Shown here piece by piece: positions 55,553 through 64,000 of a stretch of DNA of 64,000 bases. Numbering within the stretch: the first letter of the stretch is position 1; every line of letters begins with the position of its first letter. The position numbers and the translations under genes are program-made. The notes beneath the pieces are model-generated. The model made no database searches and was not told the DNA's origin. It worked only from the letters and a program-made list of their open reading frames with translations. Source of the DNA: Pseudomonadales bacterium (lineage in GTDB: Bacteria; Pseudomonadota; Gammaproteobacteria; Pseudomonadales; Azotimanducaceae); contig JAHRVQ010000037.1 of the NCBI GenBank assembly GCA_019090615.1, positions 22,627-86,626 on the forward strand, written 5' to 3'.

Positions 55553-57451
55553 TTAGCGCTCAGAAACCAGGCCAATACCGGCAGCAACCAAACTGATTTG
55601 TATTTCATCCAGAATGGCTGGATCGTCAATGGTCGCTGGCGCTTCATAGGGTTTGTTATCCGCTATTTTCCTAATAACCTGACGTAATATTTTACCCGAG
55701 CGGGTTTTAGGCAGGCGCTGTACCACCATCGAACGCTTAAAATTAGCAAACGGCCCAATACTGTTTCTTACTAGCGCCACCAGTTCCTGCTCCAGTTGAT
55801 CCCCACTAATATTCACACCATCTTTAAGCAAGGTTAATCCTACCGGTATCTGGCCTTTATCCTTATCTTCAATGCCAACCACCGCACACTCTGCAACTGC
55901 ATTATGAGAAGCAACAATCTCTTCCATTTCCCCGGTTGACAAGCGATGTCCAGCAACATTAATAACGTCGTCAGTACGGCCCATGATGAACAAATAGCCA
56001 TCTTCATCAAAATAACCGCCATCACCGGTATGAAAATAACCCTCGTGCTGCAACAAATACGAATCCACATAGCGATCATGATCTCCCCAGACTGTTGGCA
56101 AACAACCTGGTGGCAATGGGCGTTTGATAACCACATCACCTTCGCCCAGCACCGCCAGCGGCTCATGCTCGGCGGACAGAATCTGTACATTATACCCAGG
56201 CACTGGATAACTGGCCGAACCGGCTTTGGTTTCTGTGGCCTCGACACCCACCATATTTGAGGCTATAGGCCAACCCGTCTCTGTCTGCCACCAATGATCA
56301 ATTACCGGTACTTTAAGAATGTCCTGTAGCCAGTGATAGGTTGGCGGATCAGTTCTTTCGCCCGCCACAAACAGCGTCCGCAATGATGAAATATCATACT
56401 GCTGCAAACATTTACTTTCCGGGTCTTCTTTTCGAATTGCTCGAAAAGCCGTTGGCGCGGTGAAGAATATATTTACCTTATGTTCCTCGATAACTCGCCA
56501 AAAAGTGCCTGCATCAGGTGTACGTACTGGCTTGCCTTCAAACAACAATGTGGTACAACCATAAATCAAAGGGGCATAAACGATATATGAATGACCAACA
56601 ACCCAACCAACATCCGATGCCGCCCAGAACACCTCACCAGGTTTAGCATCATAAACAGCCTGCATACTATAATTTAAAGCCACCGCATGACCGCCATTAT
56701 CCCGCACCACACCTTTTGGCTTACCAGTGGTGCCAGAGGTATATAATATATACAGCGGGTCAGTCGCCTTCAGGGGCACTATTTCGGCAGGTTTTGCTGA
56801 TGCTAAACTTACTTGCCAGTCAAGGTCAGTACCATTTAATTCAGCATGACATTGAGGCCGTTGTAAAATAACACAATGATCTACCTTATGCGCCGCGATG
56901 GACTGTGCTTCATCCAGTAATGGTTTATAGGCAATGGTATTCGAGAACTCAATCCCGCATGACGCAGACAGGATCAATTTTGGTGTGGCATCGTCGATAC
57001 GGGTGGCCAGTTCTTTGGCCGCAAAACCACCAAATACCACCGAATGCACCGCGCCAATCCTGGCGCAGGCCAACATAGCCATAGCCGCCTCTGGTATCAT
57101 GGGCAGATAAATAATGATTCGATCGCCCTTTTCTACGCCTAAGTTTTGCAGCACACCGGCTAACAATGCCACCTTATCCCGCAACTGCCGGAAGGTGAAT
57201 TTTTCGATACTATTGGTAGCTGGCGAATCATAAATCAATGCAAGTTGATCCGCCCGGCCATTATCAACGTGATAATCCAGCGCAAGATAAGCGGTATTTA
57301 ATTCACCATCAACAAACCAGGCATCATTCTGGTTAGCATCCTGACTTAAAATAGTTTGCGGAAATTTAAACCAGTCAATCTGACTAGCCTGCTCTCGCCA
57401 AAAGGCTTCTGGCTGCTCTATTGAATTTTGGTATACCTGGGCATATTTCAT
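55553..57451 (-). CDS. prpE: propionyl-CoA synthetase
   Basis: A 632-residue acyl-CoA synthetase of the acetyl/propionyl branch: YTSGTTGKPKGVVRD (P loop), WWQTETGWP, TGDGGYFDEDGYLFIMGRTDDVINVAGHRLS and the acetylatable lysine in KTRSGKILR. The opening Y-Q-x-S-I-E-Q-P-E-A-F-W is characteristic of PrpE. No prpBCD is nearby. It may link to the acyl-CoA genes upstream. Confidence 0.88.
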   Translation of the reverse strand: MKYAQVYQNSIEQPEAFWREQASQIDWFKFPQTILSQDANQNDAWFVDGELNTAYLALDYHVDNGRADQLALIYDSPATNSIEKFTFRQLRDKVALLAGVLQNLGVEKGDRIIIYLPMIPEAAMAMLACARIGAVHSVVFGGFAAKELATRIDDATPKLILSASCGIEFSNTIAYKPLLDEAQSIAAHKVDHCVILQRPQCHAELNGTDLDWQVSLASAKPAEIVPLKATDPLYILYTSGTTGKPKGVVRDNGGHAVALNYSMQAVYDAKPGEVFWAASDVGWVVGHSYIVYAPLIYGCTTLLFEGKPVRTPDAGTFWRVIEEHKVNIFFTAPTAFRAIRKEDPESKCLQQYDISSLRTLFVAGERTDPPTYHWLQDILKVPVIDHWWQTETGWPIASNMVGVEATETKAGSASYPVPGYNVQILSAEHEPLAVLGEGDVVIKRPLPPGCLPTVWGDHDRYVDSYLLQHEGYFHTGDGGYFDEDGYLFIMGRTDDVINVAGHRLSTGEMEEIVASHNAVAECAVVGIEDKDKGQIPVGLTLLKDGVNISGDQLEQELVALVRNSIGPFANFKRSMVVQRLPKTRSGKILRQVIRKIADNKPYEAPATIDDPAILDEIQISLVAAGIGLVSER

Positions 57452-57553
57452 AACTTATCTCGCGCAGTGTTCGACAATAATCAGGGCCTTAAGAATAACA
57501 TTAAAAAAACAATGCGGCATTTTTAGTGGTTCTCGACCAGCCAAACGGCCGAC

Positions 57554-60500
57554 CTATGTTGTTAGACCTCGATATATTTTAGACAACTCGTTCGGCAGCT
57601 GGGTAATATCCTGCATCACCATATATTGCTGATCAGGGCACATTTCTCGTAGATAATCGTGTCCGGATGGATCTACCGTTAAACAAAAACTCTGCACGCC
57701 CAGGCTAGCCGCCTCAGTTAATGCTTTGGTGGTATCTTTAATGCCGTAAACCTTACTCGCACGATCTGCACCATAATCATAATCTTGTGGATAACCATCG
57801 CTAATAATAATCAGCGCCTTAATTCTTGATTCTGTTGCCTCCAACATTTTACTCGCATGCCGGATTGCTGGCCCCATACGGGTGCTGCGACAGGGTTTAA
57901 TGCCGCCAATCCGCGCTTTAACCTTATGATTATAGGGTTCGTTAAAATCCTTACACAAAAAATACTCAACACGATCCTTGCCATAACCTGAAAAGCCGCA
58001 AATAGCATAGCTATCTCCGAGCCTCTGTAACGCTTCAGCCATCAACACCACCGACTGCTTTTCCAGATCAATAATGCGCGTCTGAGTCGGCGCATCCGAA
58101 CCATAAAAACGCTGATGCTGTTCAGACAGATCAGACATATGGTCATAATCTTGCATCGCTTGCTGGTCTGTTTTATTACCATCAGGGTTTTCAGCATTCG
58201 CTTTTTCGGTTGCAGGGTCTTTTATTACATCATCCGTTGAAGCACTCATATCCAGCAAAAATAACGCCGACACATCCCGCTCTTTTCTTTGTCGCTGAAT
58301 ATAAATGTCTTCCCTGGGGCTGACCCCCGCACGCCGATCCAGAACCGCCTCAACCGCGCGCTCCAAATCCAGTTCTTCACCATCCAGCATACCCTTAACT
58401 TTACGCAGCAGCTCTGGACGTAACATATTCAACTGTTTTCTCACCTGATTAGCCAACAACCGATGCTGGCTTAGCGTCTCAGGTACAAAATCGGGGTCTT
58501 CTTCAAACTCCCTGATTTCAAACAGGGTACACCAGCGTTTTCGATAATCATTAATCTGAAAATCCCATTCGTCATATTGGTAAGCCTGTTCAGCAACAGG
58601 CGCCTTTCTGGCCTCCGCCAGCTGTAAAAACTCATCATAACCTTCGGCTAGCTGCGCCTGCTCAAAATCACTCTCCCCAGACACACTTTGCTGATCCATA
58701 TCGACGATAATTTTTGGGTCCTTCACATCGCCACTGGTCAATTCGTTAACATCCACCTGATCTGATTCTGCAAGCCCGTCAGGTAGCGTGCGATTTGCAT
58801 CGTCTTCCGCCATGTTTAACTCTGCCTCTTCGAGCGCTGTCAGAGCAAGATTCATACGCGCAGTATCCAGTGATAAAAAACCACGATAGGCAACCGGCTT
58901 CAGTGCGGCACTGCTAAAATCCATATTTCGTCGATAGGCAATAATAACCTCATAACAATTTTTAACGGCCTCAACTGCGTCGAAAACAGTTTTTAATTCA
59001 ACCTTAAATGGCGCAATAAGCCCCAACAGTATTTGCTGCTCTGCGGCCAGTTCAGGATCAACAAAATCACACCCCTCAGCATCCAGAGAAAATTGTAACA
59101 ATGCTTCAAGTAATTGATTGCCCAGCAGTAGTTCAGCGGTATTCCTGCCGGCCAATGCAGCTTGTTTCTGTTCAGAAAAGGCAACACTAATGCCCTTATA
59201 TTGACGTTGAATCTGCCAGTCAATACGCCCTGCCTCGATAATTTTAAATAGATTTGCCGCCAGTCGAGGATATTCAAAGGAATAAAAAAAATCTCGAAAG
59301 GCGACATAAGAGCCATTTCGCTGATAGTTAAAGGTACCAAATTCGTAACACCCCAATTGATGTGTCAGGGCCACTTTCAACCAACGGTTATTCGCGTCGT
59401 AGTCATTATATATACCAACAACTTCAGGTAAAAAGACACATTCACCGTCGGACCAGGGTAAATTCTGCAATGCAGTTTCCAGAGGCGCATCAAGCACCCC
59501 ATCTATTGACTCTGTAACGGACTTATTAGCGGTTTTTTCGCTGTCACCTAGCTTACCATTGGCCTCAATCCGAAGCCTTTTACCCAACAATGCCTCACTA
59601 TATAGTTGTAAATATCGCTGCTGATCCGAGAACCGGACCTGACCGCATAAAACTTCTAGCAGCTCAATACTACGGGTAGATTCTAGTTTTAAAAATGCTA
59701 TGGCAGCAGCCGGGTTCTTCTCAGCCAATGCAAGCCCTGCTTCTAACCAGGTAGCAACAACGGGAAATTTTTCGAGCGGTAATTTTTGACAGTTACGGGT
59801 AAAAGTGGCCAATAAATCAGGATGATCAATCTGGCAGCATAAACTCAACAGGATCTTTACCTCATCGGCCTGCAACTGCGGCAGCACCTCAACCAGTGAA
59901 GACAACCAGGTTTTTACCGACAGGTTTTGTTCCGCATAGCCCGACACAATAGTCTCAAAGTCTTTCTCAACACCCACCAGCTGGGCTGAAAGCTGACCTG
60001 CAGTTTGTACATAATGATGACCAAACTTTTCTCCCCTTACATAGAGTTGTTCAGCAAAAACCCAGTTCGCTTCAGGATATTGTTGGGAATCTTCCAGAAA
60101 CTGTTTAATCACCGGCCGACCAGACCTGGCGAGCTGAGTAGCAATCGCCACCCAGCTATGCATATGATCAACATCCTGTATTTCACCCAGTTGAAATGCG
60201 ATGACAAAATACTCAGTTAACAGATGCGTCGCTCGTTTAAAACCCTCTTTAAGTGCCTCTGCACCGGCCTCGATAAACTGCAGATGATTTAGGCGATTAG
60301 CCTCAGCAAAGGACTTAACACCAGTAAAATACTGGATGCCTGATTCAAATGATAAGCGGGTTAAATTAAGCCCATACTCACCTACGGCCAACAAGCCATT
60401 TTCCTGGCCCTCCTTCATCACCGCCGGACTTAAGCGCATATAATGGTTGGCAGCATCCCAGGCGTGCCAACCGCTGTTGGCTAATTGCAAACAGGTATTG

Positions 60501-60643
60501 GCCCATCTAAGCAGCAGCTGAGCAGACACTTTATGTTGCAACTGGGCAACAACAATTTGAAACGTCTCTGCTGACGATTTATTCAAGCGAGCCAACTCAG
60601 ACTCAACCGCTGCCAAAGACTGTAGGTCAGTTTCAGGCATCAT
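57554..60643 (-). CDS. large VWA-domain protein, NorD/CbbO-like
   Basis: A 1029-residue protein. Residues 790-1029 form a von Willebrand A domain with MIDAS residues in D798-M-S-A-S, T921 (RSTRMG) and D949 (ISDGYP). The N-terminal 780 residues are helical and unassigned; acidic stretches occur near 620-690. CbbO and NorD activators of rubisco and NO reductase have the same C-terminal domain but are shorter. It lies 2 bp after its AAA+ partner gene. Confidence 0.85.
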   Translation of the reverse strand: MMPETDLQSLAAVESELARLNKSSAETFQIVVAQLQHKVSAQLLLRWANTCLQLANSGWHAWDAANHYMRLSPAVMKEGQENGLLAVGEYGLNLTRLSFESGIQYFTGVKSFAEANRLNHLQFIEAGAEALKEGFKRATHLLTEYFVIAFQLGEIQDVDHMHSWVAIATQLARSGRPVIKQFLEDSQQYPEANWVFAEQLYVRGEKFGHHYVQTAGQLSAQLVGVEKDFETIVSGYAEQNLSVKTWLSSLVEVLPQLQADEVKILLSLCCQIDHPDLLATFTRNCQKLPLEKFPVVATWLEAGLALAEKNPAAAIAFLKLESTRSIELLEVLCGQVRFSDQQRYLQLYSEALLGKRLRIEANGKLGDSEKTANKSVTESIDGVLDAPLETALQNLPWSDGECVFLPEVVGIYNDYDANNRWLKVALTHQLGCYEFGTFNYQRNGSYVAFRDFFYSFEYPRLAANLFKIIEAGRIDWQIQRQYKGISVAFSEQKQAALAGRNTAELLLGNQLLEALLQFSLDAEGCDFVDPELAAEQQILLGLIAPFKVELKTVFDAVEAVKNCYEVIIAYRRNMDFSSAALKPVAYRGFLSLDTARMNLALTALEEAELNMAEDDANRTLPDGLAESDQVDVNELTSGDVKDPKIIVDMDQQSVSGESDFEQAQLAEGYDEFLQLAEARKAPVAEQAYQYDEWDFQINDYRKRWCTLFEIREFEEDPDFVPETLSQHRLLANQVRKQLNMLRPELLRKVKGMLDGEELDLERAVEAVLDRRAGVSPREDIYIQRQRKERDVSALFLLDMSASTDDVIKDPATEKANAENPDGNKTDQQAMQDYDHMSDLSEQHQRFYGSDAPTQTRIIDLEKQSVVLMAEALQRLGDSYAICGFSGYGKDRVEYFLCKDFNEPYNHKVKARIGGIKPCRSTRMGPAIRHASKMLEATESRIKALIIISDGYPQDYDYGADRASKVYGIKDTTKALTEAASLGVQSFCLTVDPSGHDYLREMCPDQQYMVMQDITQLPNELSKIYRGLTT

Positions 60644-60645
60644 AA

Positions 60646-61506
60646 TTAATCTGCCACAAAAATGGTATTAACCAGCTCCAATATGGCGCGCTGAATATCT
60701 TCATCATCGGTTACTGCCTTACAAACAGCCACATCACAGGCACGTCTCGGCGACACCCCGTTAGCCATCATTTGGCCCGCATAGACCAGCAACCGAGTAC
60801 TAACGCCTTCATCAAAACCATGATGTTTCAGGTTTCTTACCCTGGCGCCTAATCTGGCCAGATCTAATGCGTATGATGCGTCGACACCACTCTCATGGGC
60901 TATGATATTGGCTTCCTGTTCCTCCCCGGGATAATCAAAGTCAATGGCAATAAATCGTTGCCGCGTACTGGGCTTCAGGTCTTTTAGCACGTTCTGATAC
61001 CCAGGGTTATAGGATATTATTAATAAAAAATTGGCATGCGCATCCAGTATCAAACCCTGTTTTTCTACCGGCAAAATACGTCGATGATCCGTCAAACTAT
61101 GAATCAAAACCGTTGAATCTTTACGTGCTTCAACGATTTCATCCAGATAACAAATAGCGCCTTCTTTCACTGATCGGGTTAGCGGCCCATCCTGCCAAAC
61201 GGTCTCTTCACCCTGCAATAAAAACCGCCCCACCAGATCTGTGGCACTGAGGTCTTCATGGCAGGCCACCGTTTGCAGCGGCACTTCCACCGCCCGCCTT
61301 GCGGCATCACTGGCGTCTGTCCGATACAATAAATGCGTCATATATTCGACAAAACGCGTTTTTCCGCAGCCAGTAGGGCCCTTAAGCAACACCGGTAAAC
61401 GTTGTTGATAGGCCGCCAGAAAAATTTCAATTTCATCTGCCAAAGGCAGATAAAATGGCGCTTCAGTGTTACCGCTACTCTTCGCACTTGTTTCTGTCAC
61501 AATCAA
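60646..61506 (-). CDS. MoxR-type AAA+ ATPase, CbbQ/NorQ-like
   Basis: A 286-residue ATPase: Walker A GPTGCGKT (43-50), Walker B ICYLDE (118-123), family blocks [12 protein letters not shown] and [22 protein letters not shown]. CbbQ/NorQ rings remodel metalloenzymes together with a VWA partner, here encoded directly downstream. No rubisco, nor or nir gene is in view, so the target enzyme is unknown. Confidence 0.9.
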   Translation of the reverse strand: MIVTETSAKSSGNTEAPFYLPLADEIEIFLAAYQQRLPVLLKGPTGCGKTRFVEYMTHLLYRTDASDAARRAVEVPLQTVACHEDLSATDLVGRFLLQGEETVWQDGPLTRSVKEGAICYLDEIVEARKDSTVLIHSLTDHRRILPVEKQGLILDAHANFLLIISYNPGYQNVLKDLKPSTRQRFIAIDFDYPGEEQEANIIAHESGVDASYALDLARLGARVRNLKHHGFDEGVSTRLLVYAGQMMANGVSPRRACDVAVCKAVTDDEDIQRAILELVNTIFVAD

Positions 61507-61566
61507 ATATCACCTTATCTTTGTAAAACCCAACGACACTAACTCAGCCAAAACGTCTAAAGCTGA

Positions 61567-62388
61567 CTATTTTCCTTTCCAGGTTGGGTTTCTGCGTTCA
61601 AGTAATGCGTTAACACCCTCGATATAGTCAGGTTGCCGCATCATTGAATTAACCAGAGATTCACTTTCGATCACCGACTCAGCCACACTACGATGTAGAT
61701 CAGTATATATTTGTCGTTTGGTTTCACGCAATGATGCGGGGGAAACAGAATTTTTCATCATTTTCGCATATTCGGTCGCCTCGGCCAGGAGTTTATCAGA
61801 TTCCACAAGACGATTAATCAAACCTAACTGGTATGCCTCTTCGGTAAAAAAAGTGCGGCTGGTGAGCAATAAATCGTTGGCCCTGGTCAGGCCAATTAAT
61901 CTCGGCAGCAACCACGACAGGCCAAACTCGGCAGGTAGATTTAATTTACCATGGGCAGTAGTCAATTTAACCCCAGGCACTGCAAAACGAATATCGGCAA
62001 AGCAGGCCAGCACCAGCCCAATACCCGCTGCCGGACCGTTTATTGCGGCTATTACCGGTTTGGTAAGACCAAAATGATAAGCAAAATTTGCATCAAAGGC
62101 TTCCAGCACACCAAACCCCGGTTCCGCCAGCGAATCCGGTGTACCCGGATCATAGCCGCCTTTTTCAATATGCCCTTCCAGGGCTTTAGTATCGGCGCCA
62201 ACACAAAAACCTTTGCCATTACCGGTGACAATGATCACCCGCACATCGTCTTGCTGCTCAAAGGTCTCAAGTGCCCACCGGTATTCGGTATGCATACGGC
62301 CAGTCCAGGCATTCATCCTGTGCGGCCGATTTAATGTAATGGTTGCGATATTGTCCTCAACATCCATCAGAATCGTCTTAAGCTGCAT
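61567..62388 (-). CDS. enoyl-CoA hydratase/isomerase family protein
   Basis: The 273-residue crotonase-fold protein has KGFCVGADTKAL (oxyanion loop) and GPAAGIGLVLACFADIRFA; the E in LPAEFGLSWLLPR is at the usual catalytic position. It hydrates enoyl-CoA in fatty-acid or related breakdown. It shares one base with the end of the hydrolase gene upstream and is followed by the MoxR/VWA pair. Confidence 0.88.
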   Translation of the reverse strand: MQLKTILMDVEDNIATITLNRPHRMNAWTGRMHTEYRWALETFEQQDDVRVIIVTGNGKGFCVGADTKALEGHIEKGGYDPGTPDSLAEPGFGVLEAFDANFAYHFGLTKPVIAAINGPAAGIGLVLACFADIRFAVPGVKLTTAHGKLNLPAEFGLSWLLPRLIGLTRANDLLLTSRTFFTEEAYQLGLINRLVESDKLLAEATEYAKMMKNSVSPASLRETKRQIYTDLHRSVAESVIESESLVNSMMRQPDYIEGVNALLERRNPTWKGK

Positions 62389-63056
62389 CAGGTATTTTCC
62401 ACATTTTGAATAAAATCGGCCATATGGCCCAGTAAAACCGCATCCTGGCCGGCAAAAAAATGATCTGCACCCGGTAGTATTTTTACATCAACTAACGCCT
62501 TTTCCTGCTGCTCAGATTGTGCCGCAGAAGACGCTGAGGATGACAGCGTTGCCAGCACAGCTTCGCTATCAACTATCTTGTCCTCAGCACCCACTAAAAC
62601 CAGCAGCGGGCAAGTTATCTTGACCTGCTCGGACATCATTTGCACCGGCGGCGCCACCAGGATGACGGCCTGTAGCGCCCGAACCTCTAGCTCCGCAATT
62701 CTCGGCAATGATTTCAAAACCATCATTGCCCCAAAAGAATAACCACATAAGTAGAGCTTAGCCGCCGGGTAGTTAATGCTGCACCAACTAAGCACAGCAA
62801 GTATATCTTCCACCTCACCTACCCCATCGCCATAGTGCCCTGCACTGCCACCCACACCGCGGAAATTAAAACGCAACCCACTGATGCCATTACTAACAAA
62901 ACTGCGCGACAACAGACTAACCACATTGTCCTGCATACTACCGCCATACTGCGGATGCGGATGACATAAAACCGCAATAGCCTGCGGCTGTTCGGCTGCA
63001 ATCACCGCAGCATCCATCTCGGCCTCCAATAGGCCGGCTGGTCCTTCTATAAACAT
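62388..63056 (-). CDS. alpha/beta-hydrolase (COG2945-like)
   Basis: The 222-residue protein carries CHPHPQYGGSMQDNVV, the nucleophile elbow GYSFG and the catalytic His in GADHFFAG. A cytoplasmic esterase of unknown substrate. The stop overlaps the enoyl-CoA hydratase start by one base (translational coupling). Confidence 0.85.
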   Translation of the reverse strand: MFIEGPAGLLEAEMDAAVIAAEQPQAIAVLCHPHPQYGGSMQDNVVSLLSRSFVSNGISGLRFNFRGVGGSAGHYGDGVGEVEDILAVLSWCSINYPAAKLYLCGYSFGAMMVLKSLPRIAELEVRALQAVILVAPPVQMMSEQVKITCPLLVLVGAEDKIVDSEAVLATLSSSASSAAQSEQQEKALVDVKILPGADHFFAGQDAVLLGHMADFIQNVENT

Positions 63057-63092
63057 ACATCCCCTATTATCAAAACGAATCGATTTAAAGCG

Positions 63093-63240
63093 CCCGCAGC
63101 GGTTCTACATAAAGAGCCCTCAGCGGTTCTTATAAAGAGCCCTCAGCGGTTCTTATAAAGAGCCCTCATCGGTTCTACATAAACAACCCTCAGCGGTTCT
63201 TATAAAGAGCCCTCAGCTGCCCTACATAAACAACCCTCAC
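63093..63240. repeat. 23-24-bp tandem repeat array, about six copies (dispersed core family)
   Basis: Units such as CCCTCAGCGGTTCTTATAAA followed by GAG, with TACATAAACAA variants. On the minus strand each reads CCGCTGAGGGCTCTTTATAA. It fills the divergent promoter space between the hydrolase and fxsA, so it could affect both promoters. Confidence 0.93.
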
Positions 63241-63341
63241 AACCTATAACTTAAAAAAATCAAACCAATGTAATCTACCACAGATTAATAATTACGCTAC
63301 AATGCGCTCAATACATTCTACTCGGTCAGGGCATAAAAAAA

Positions 63342-63920
63342 ATGCGCCCACTATTGTTGTTTTTCATTGCCATGCCAATTCTTGAAATGGCCGTACTTAT
63401 TCAGGTAGGCGGCATGATTGGCGCACTGCCAACCGTAGCCCTGGTGGTCCTTACAGCCACAATAGGCCTTTGGTTATTACGTATGGAGGGCCTCGCAACA
63501 TTAAATGTTGTGCAGCAAAAGCTAGCACAGGGCAGCCTGCCCGGTCAGGAAGTGCTTGAAGGTATAATGCTCATCATCGGCGGCGCCTTGTTATTAACCC
63601 CCGGTTTTATTACCGACGCCATTGGCTTTAGTTGCCTACTACCATTTTTACGCAAACCCATTGCGCTATGGCTTATTAACTCTGGACTTATTAACTCTGG
63701 CATGATTAATCCCGCAACTAGAAACCAGAAGATGGGTGCCCAATTTTCTGCCTCAACGCCTTTTGATCAACCCTTTACCCGACGGCCTGATAACCCCGCC
63801 AATAACCATTCCAGCGCTAACGGCACTATCATCGATGGCGAATTTATTGATCAGACTAAACAACAGCCTGATACAGGAGCTGCCAATCTTAAATTCGGCG
63901 GTACGGTCAATAACGAATAA
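63342..63920 (+). CDS. fxsA: FxsA-family membrane protein
   Basis: A 192-residue protein with the FxsA region (1-125): MRPLLLFFIAMPILEMAVLIQ, then ALPTVALVVLTATIGLWLLR and GGALLLTPGFITDAIGF. FxsA proteins sit in the inner membrane and in E. coli relieve exclusion of phage T7 by F. The C-terminal tail is hydrophilic and contains INSGLINSGMIN from a 15-bp duplication. groES often follows fxsA but would be outside the window. Confidence 0.88.
   Translation: MRPLLLFFIAMPILEMAVLIQVGGMIGALPTVALVVLTATIGLWLLRMEGLATLNVVQQKLAQGSLPGQEVLEGIMLIIGGALLLTPGFITDAIGFSCLLPFLRKPIALWLINSGLINSGMINPATRNQKMGAQFSASTPFDQPFTRRPDNPANNHSSANGTIIDGEFIDQTKQQPDTGAANLKFGGTVNNE
63673..63702. repeat. 15-bp tandem duplication in fxsA
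   Basis: CTTATTAACTCTGGA then CTTATTAACTCTGGC, giving LINSG repeated in the protein just after the conserved membrane region. Confidence 0.85.
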
Positions 63921-63926
63921 GAATAT

Positions 63927-63945
63927 GTCGCGCGTCAGCCGCGAC
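63927..63945 (+). other. perfect 6-bp inverted repeat after fxsA
   Basis: GTCGCG, seven-base loop, CGCGAC, just past the stop. There is no T run directly after it; it may be a terminator remnant or part of the next gene's leader, which is cut off by the window edge. Confidence 0.35.
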
Positions 63946-64000
63946 CTATTCTATTGTTGGACAAGCCCGGGGGCGCTATATAGGAAATATGTCAGGCGAA

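Noticed and set aside
57786..57794. Isolated TGTGGATAA in the VWA gene
   Set aside because: A single DnaA box match inside coding sequence is expected by chance about once per 100-130 kb on two strands, so alone it carries little meaning.

Overview
The window looks like a chromosomal segment of a gammaproteobacterium of moderate GC, probably a marine relative of the Pseudomonadales/Cellvibrionales. Three things suggest this: an aspS-yebC-ruvCAB-tolQRAB-pal-cpoB-queE-queC block, a nadA / bepA / tusA / perM / dapA / bamC / MBL-hydrolase block that I recall in the same order in Pseudomonas, and outer-membrane genes (Bam, Tol-Pal, lipoproteins). No phage, insertion sequence, integron or CRISPR array was seen. 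Most genes lie on the minus strand.

Layout. 1-6.2 kb: the 3' end of a fatty-acyl-CoA ligase, a membrane-anchored DsbA-like protein, a small acyl-CoA dehydrogenase / FmdB-like / YciI-like operon, and a metallo-beta-lactamase fused to a cyclic-nucleotide-binding domain. 6.4-19.9 kb is metabolic: glpD, a ThDP enzyme, an amidohydrolase, a ROK sugar kinase, a hot-dog protein, a voltage-gated channel, a glutamine-synthetase-like ligase with a class I amidotransferase, and an ActP-like symporter with its DUF4212 partner. 19.94-21.55 kb has no genes and holds four degenerate tandem repeats of about 430 bp, each with a perfect DnaA box. 21.7-31.9 kb: cnoX, a 51-codon gene behind a near-consensus LexA box, then the dapA/bamC and bepA/nadA genes and a GshB-like ATP-grasp protein. 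31.9-33.1 kb: tRNA-Lys and repeat-rich, gene-poor DNA. 33.1-47.5 kb: an orphan sigma-54 regulator flanked by two matching palindromes, then queuosine, Tol-Pal, Ruv and aspS genes. 47.7-64 kb: HD-GYP, HU-like, proS, truncated globin, TlpA-like, YihY, ArsC, ABM, SDR, prpE, a large VWA/MoxR pair, enoyl-CoA hydratase, hydrolase and fxsA.

The strongest unexplained signals are non-coding. (1) The DnaA-box array at 19941-21550 may be a DnaA-titrating or origin-like locus. (2) A dispersed short repeat with core CGCT(C/G)A(G/T)GGCT(C/G)TT recurs, mostly in tandem, at six places (6.3, 13.9, 23.0, 32.8, 44.4 and 63.1 kb). (3) About a dozen other 9-19 bp tandem duplications sit at gene borders, and several of these (in either class) rewrite protein termini in frame (NadA, YciI-like, FxsA, YebC, TusA, ion channel). 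(4) A LexA-box promoter drives an apparently undescribed 51-residue protein. (5) TGTAAC-N6-GTTACA palindromes lie on both sides of the orphan NtrC-type regulator.

All calls come from reading the sequence and remembered family features. No database search was run.
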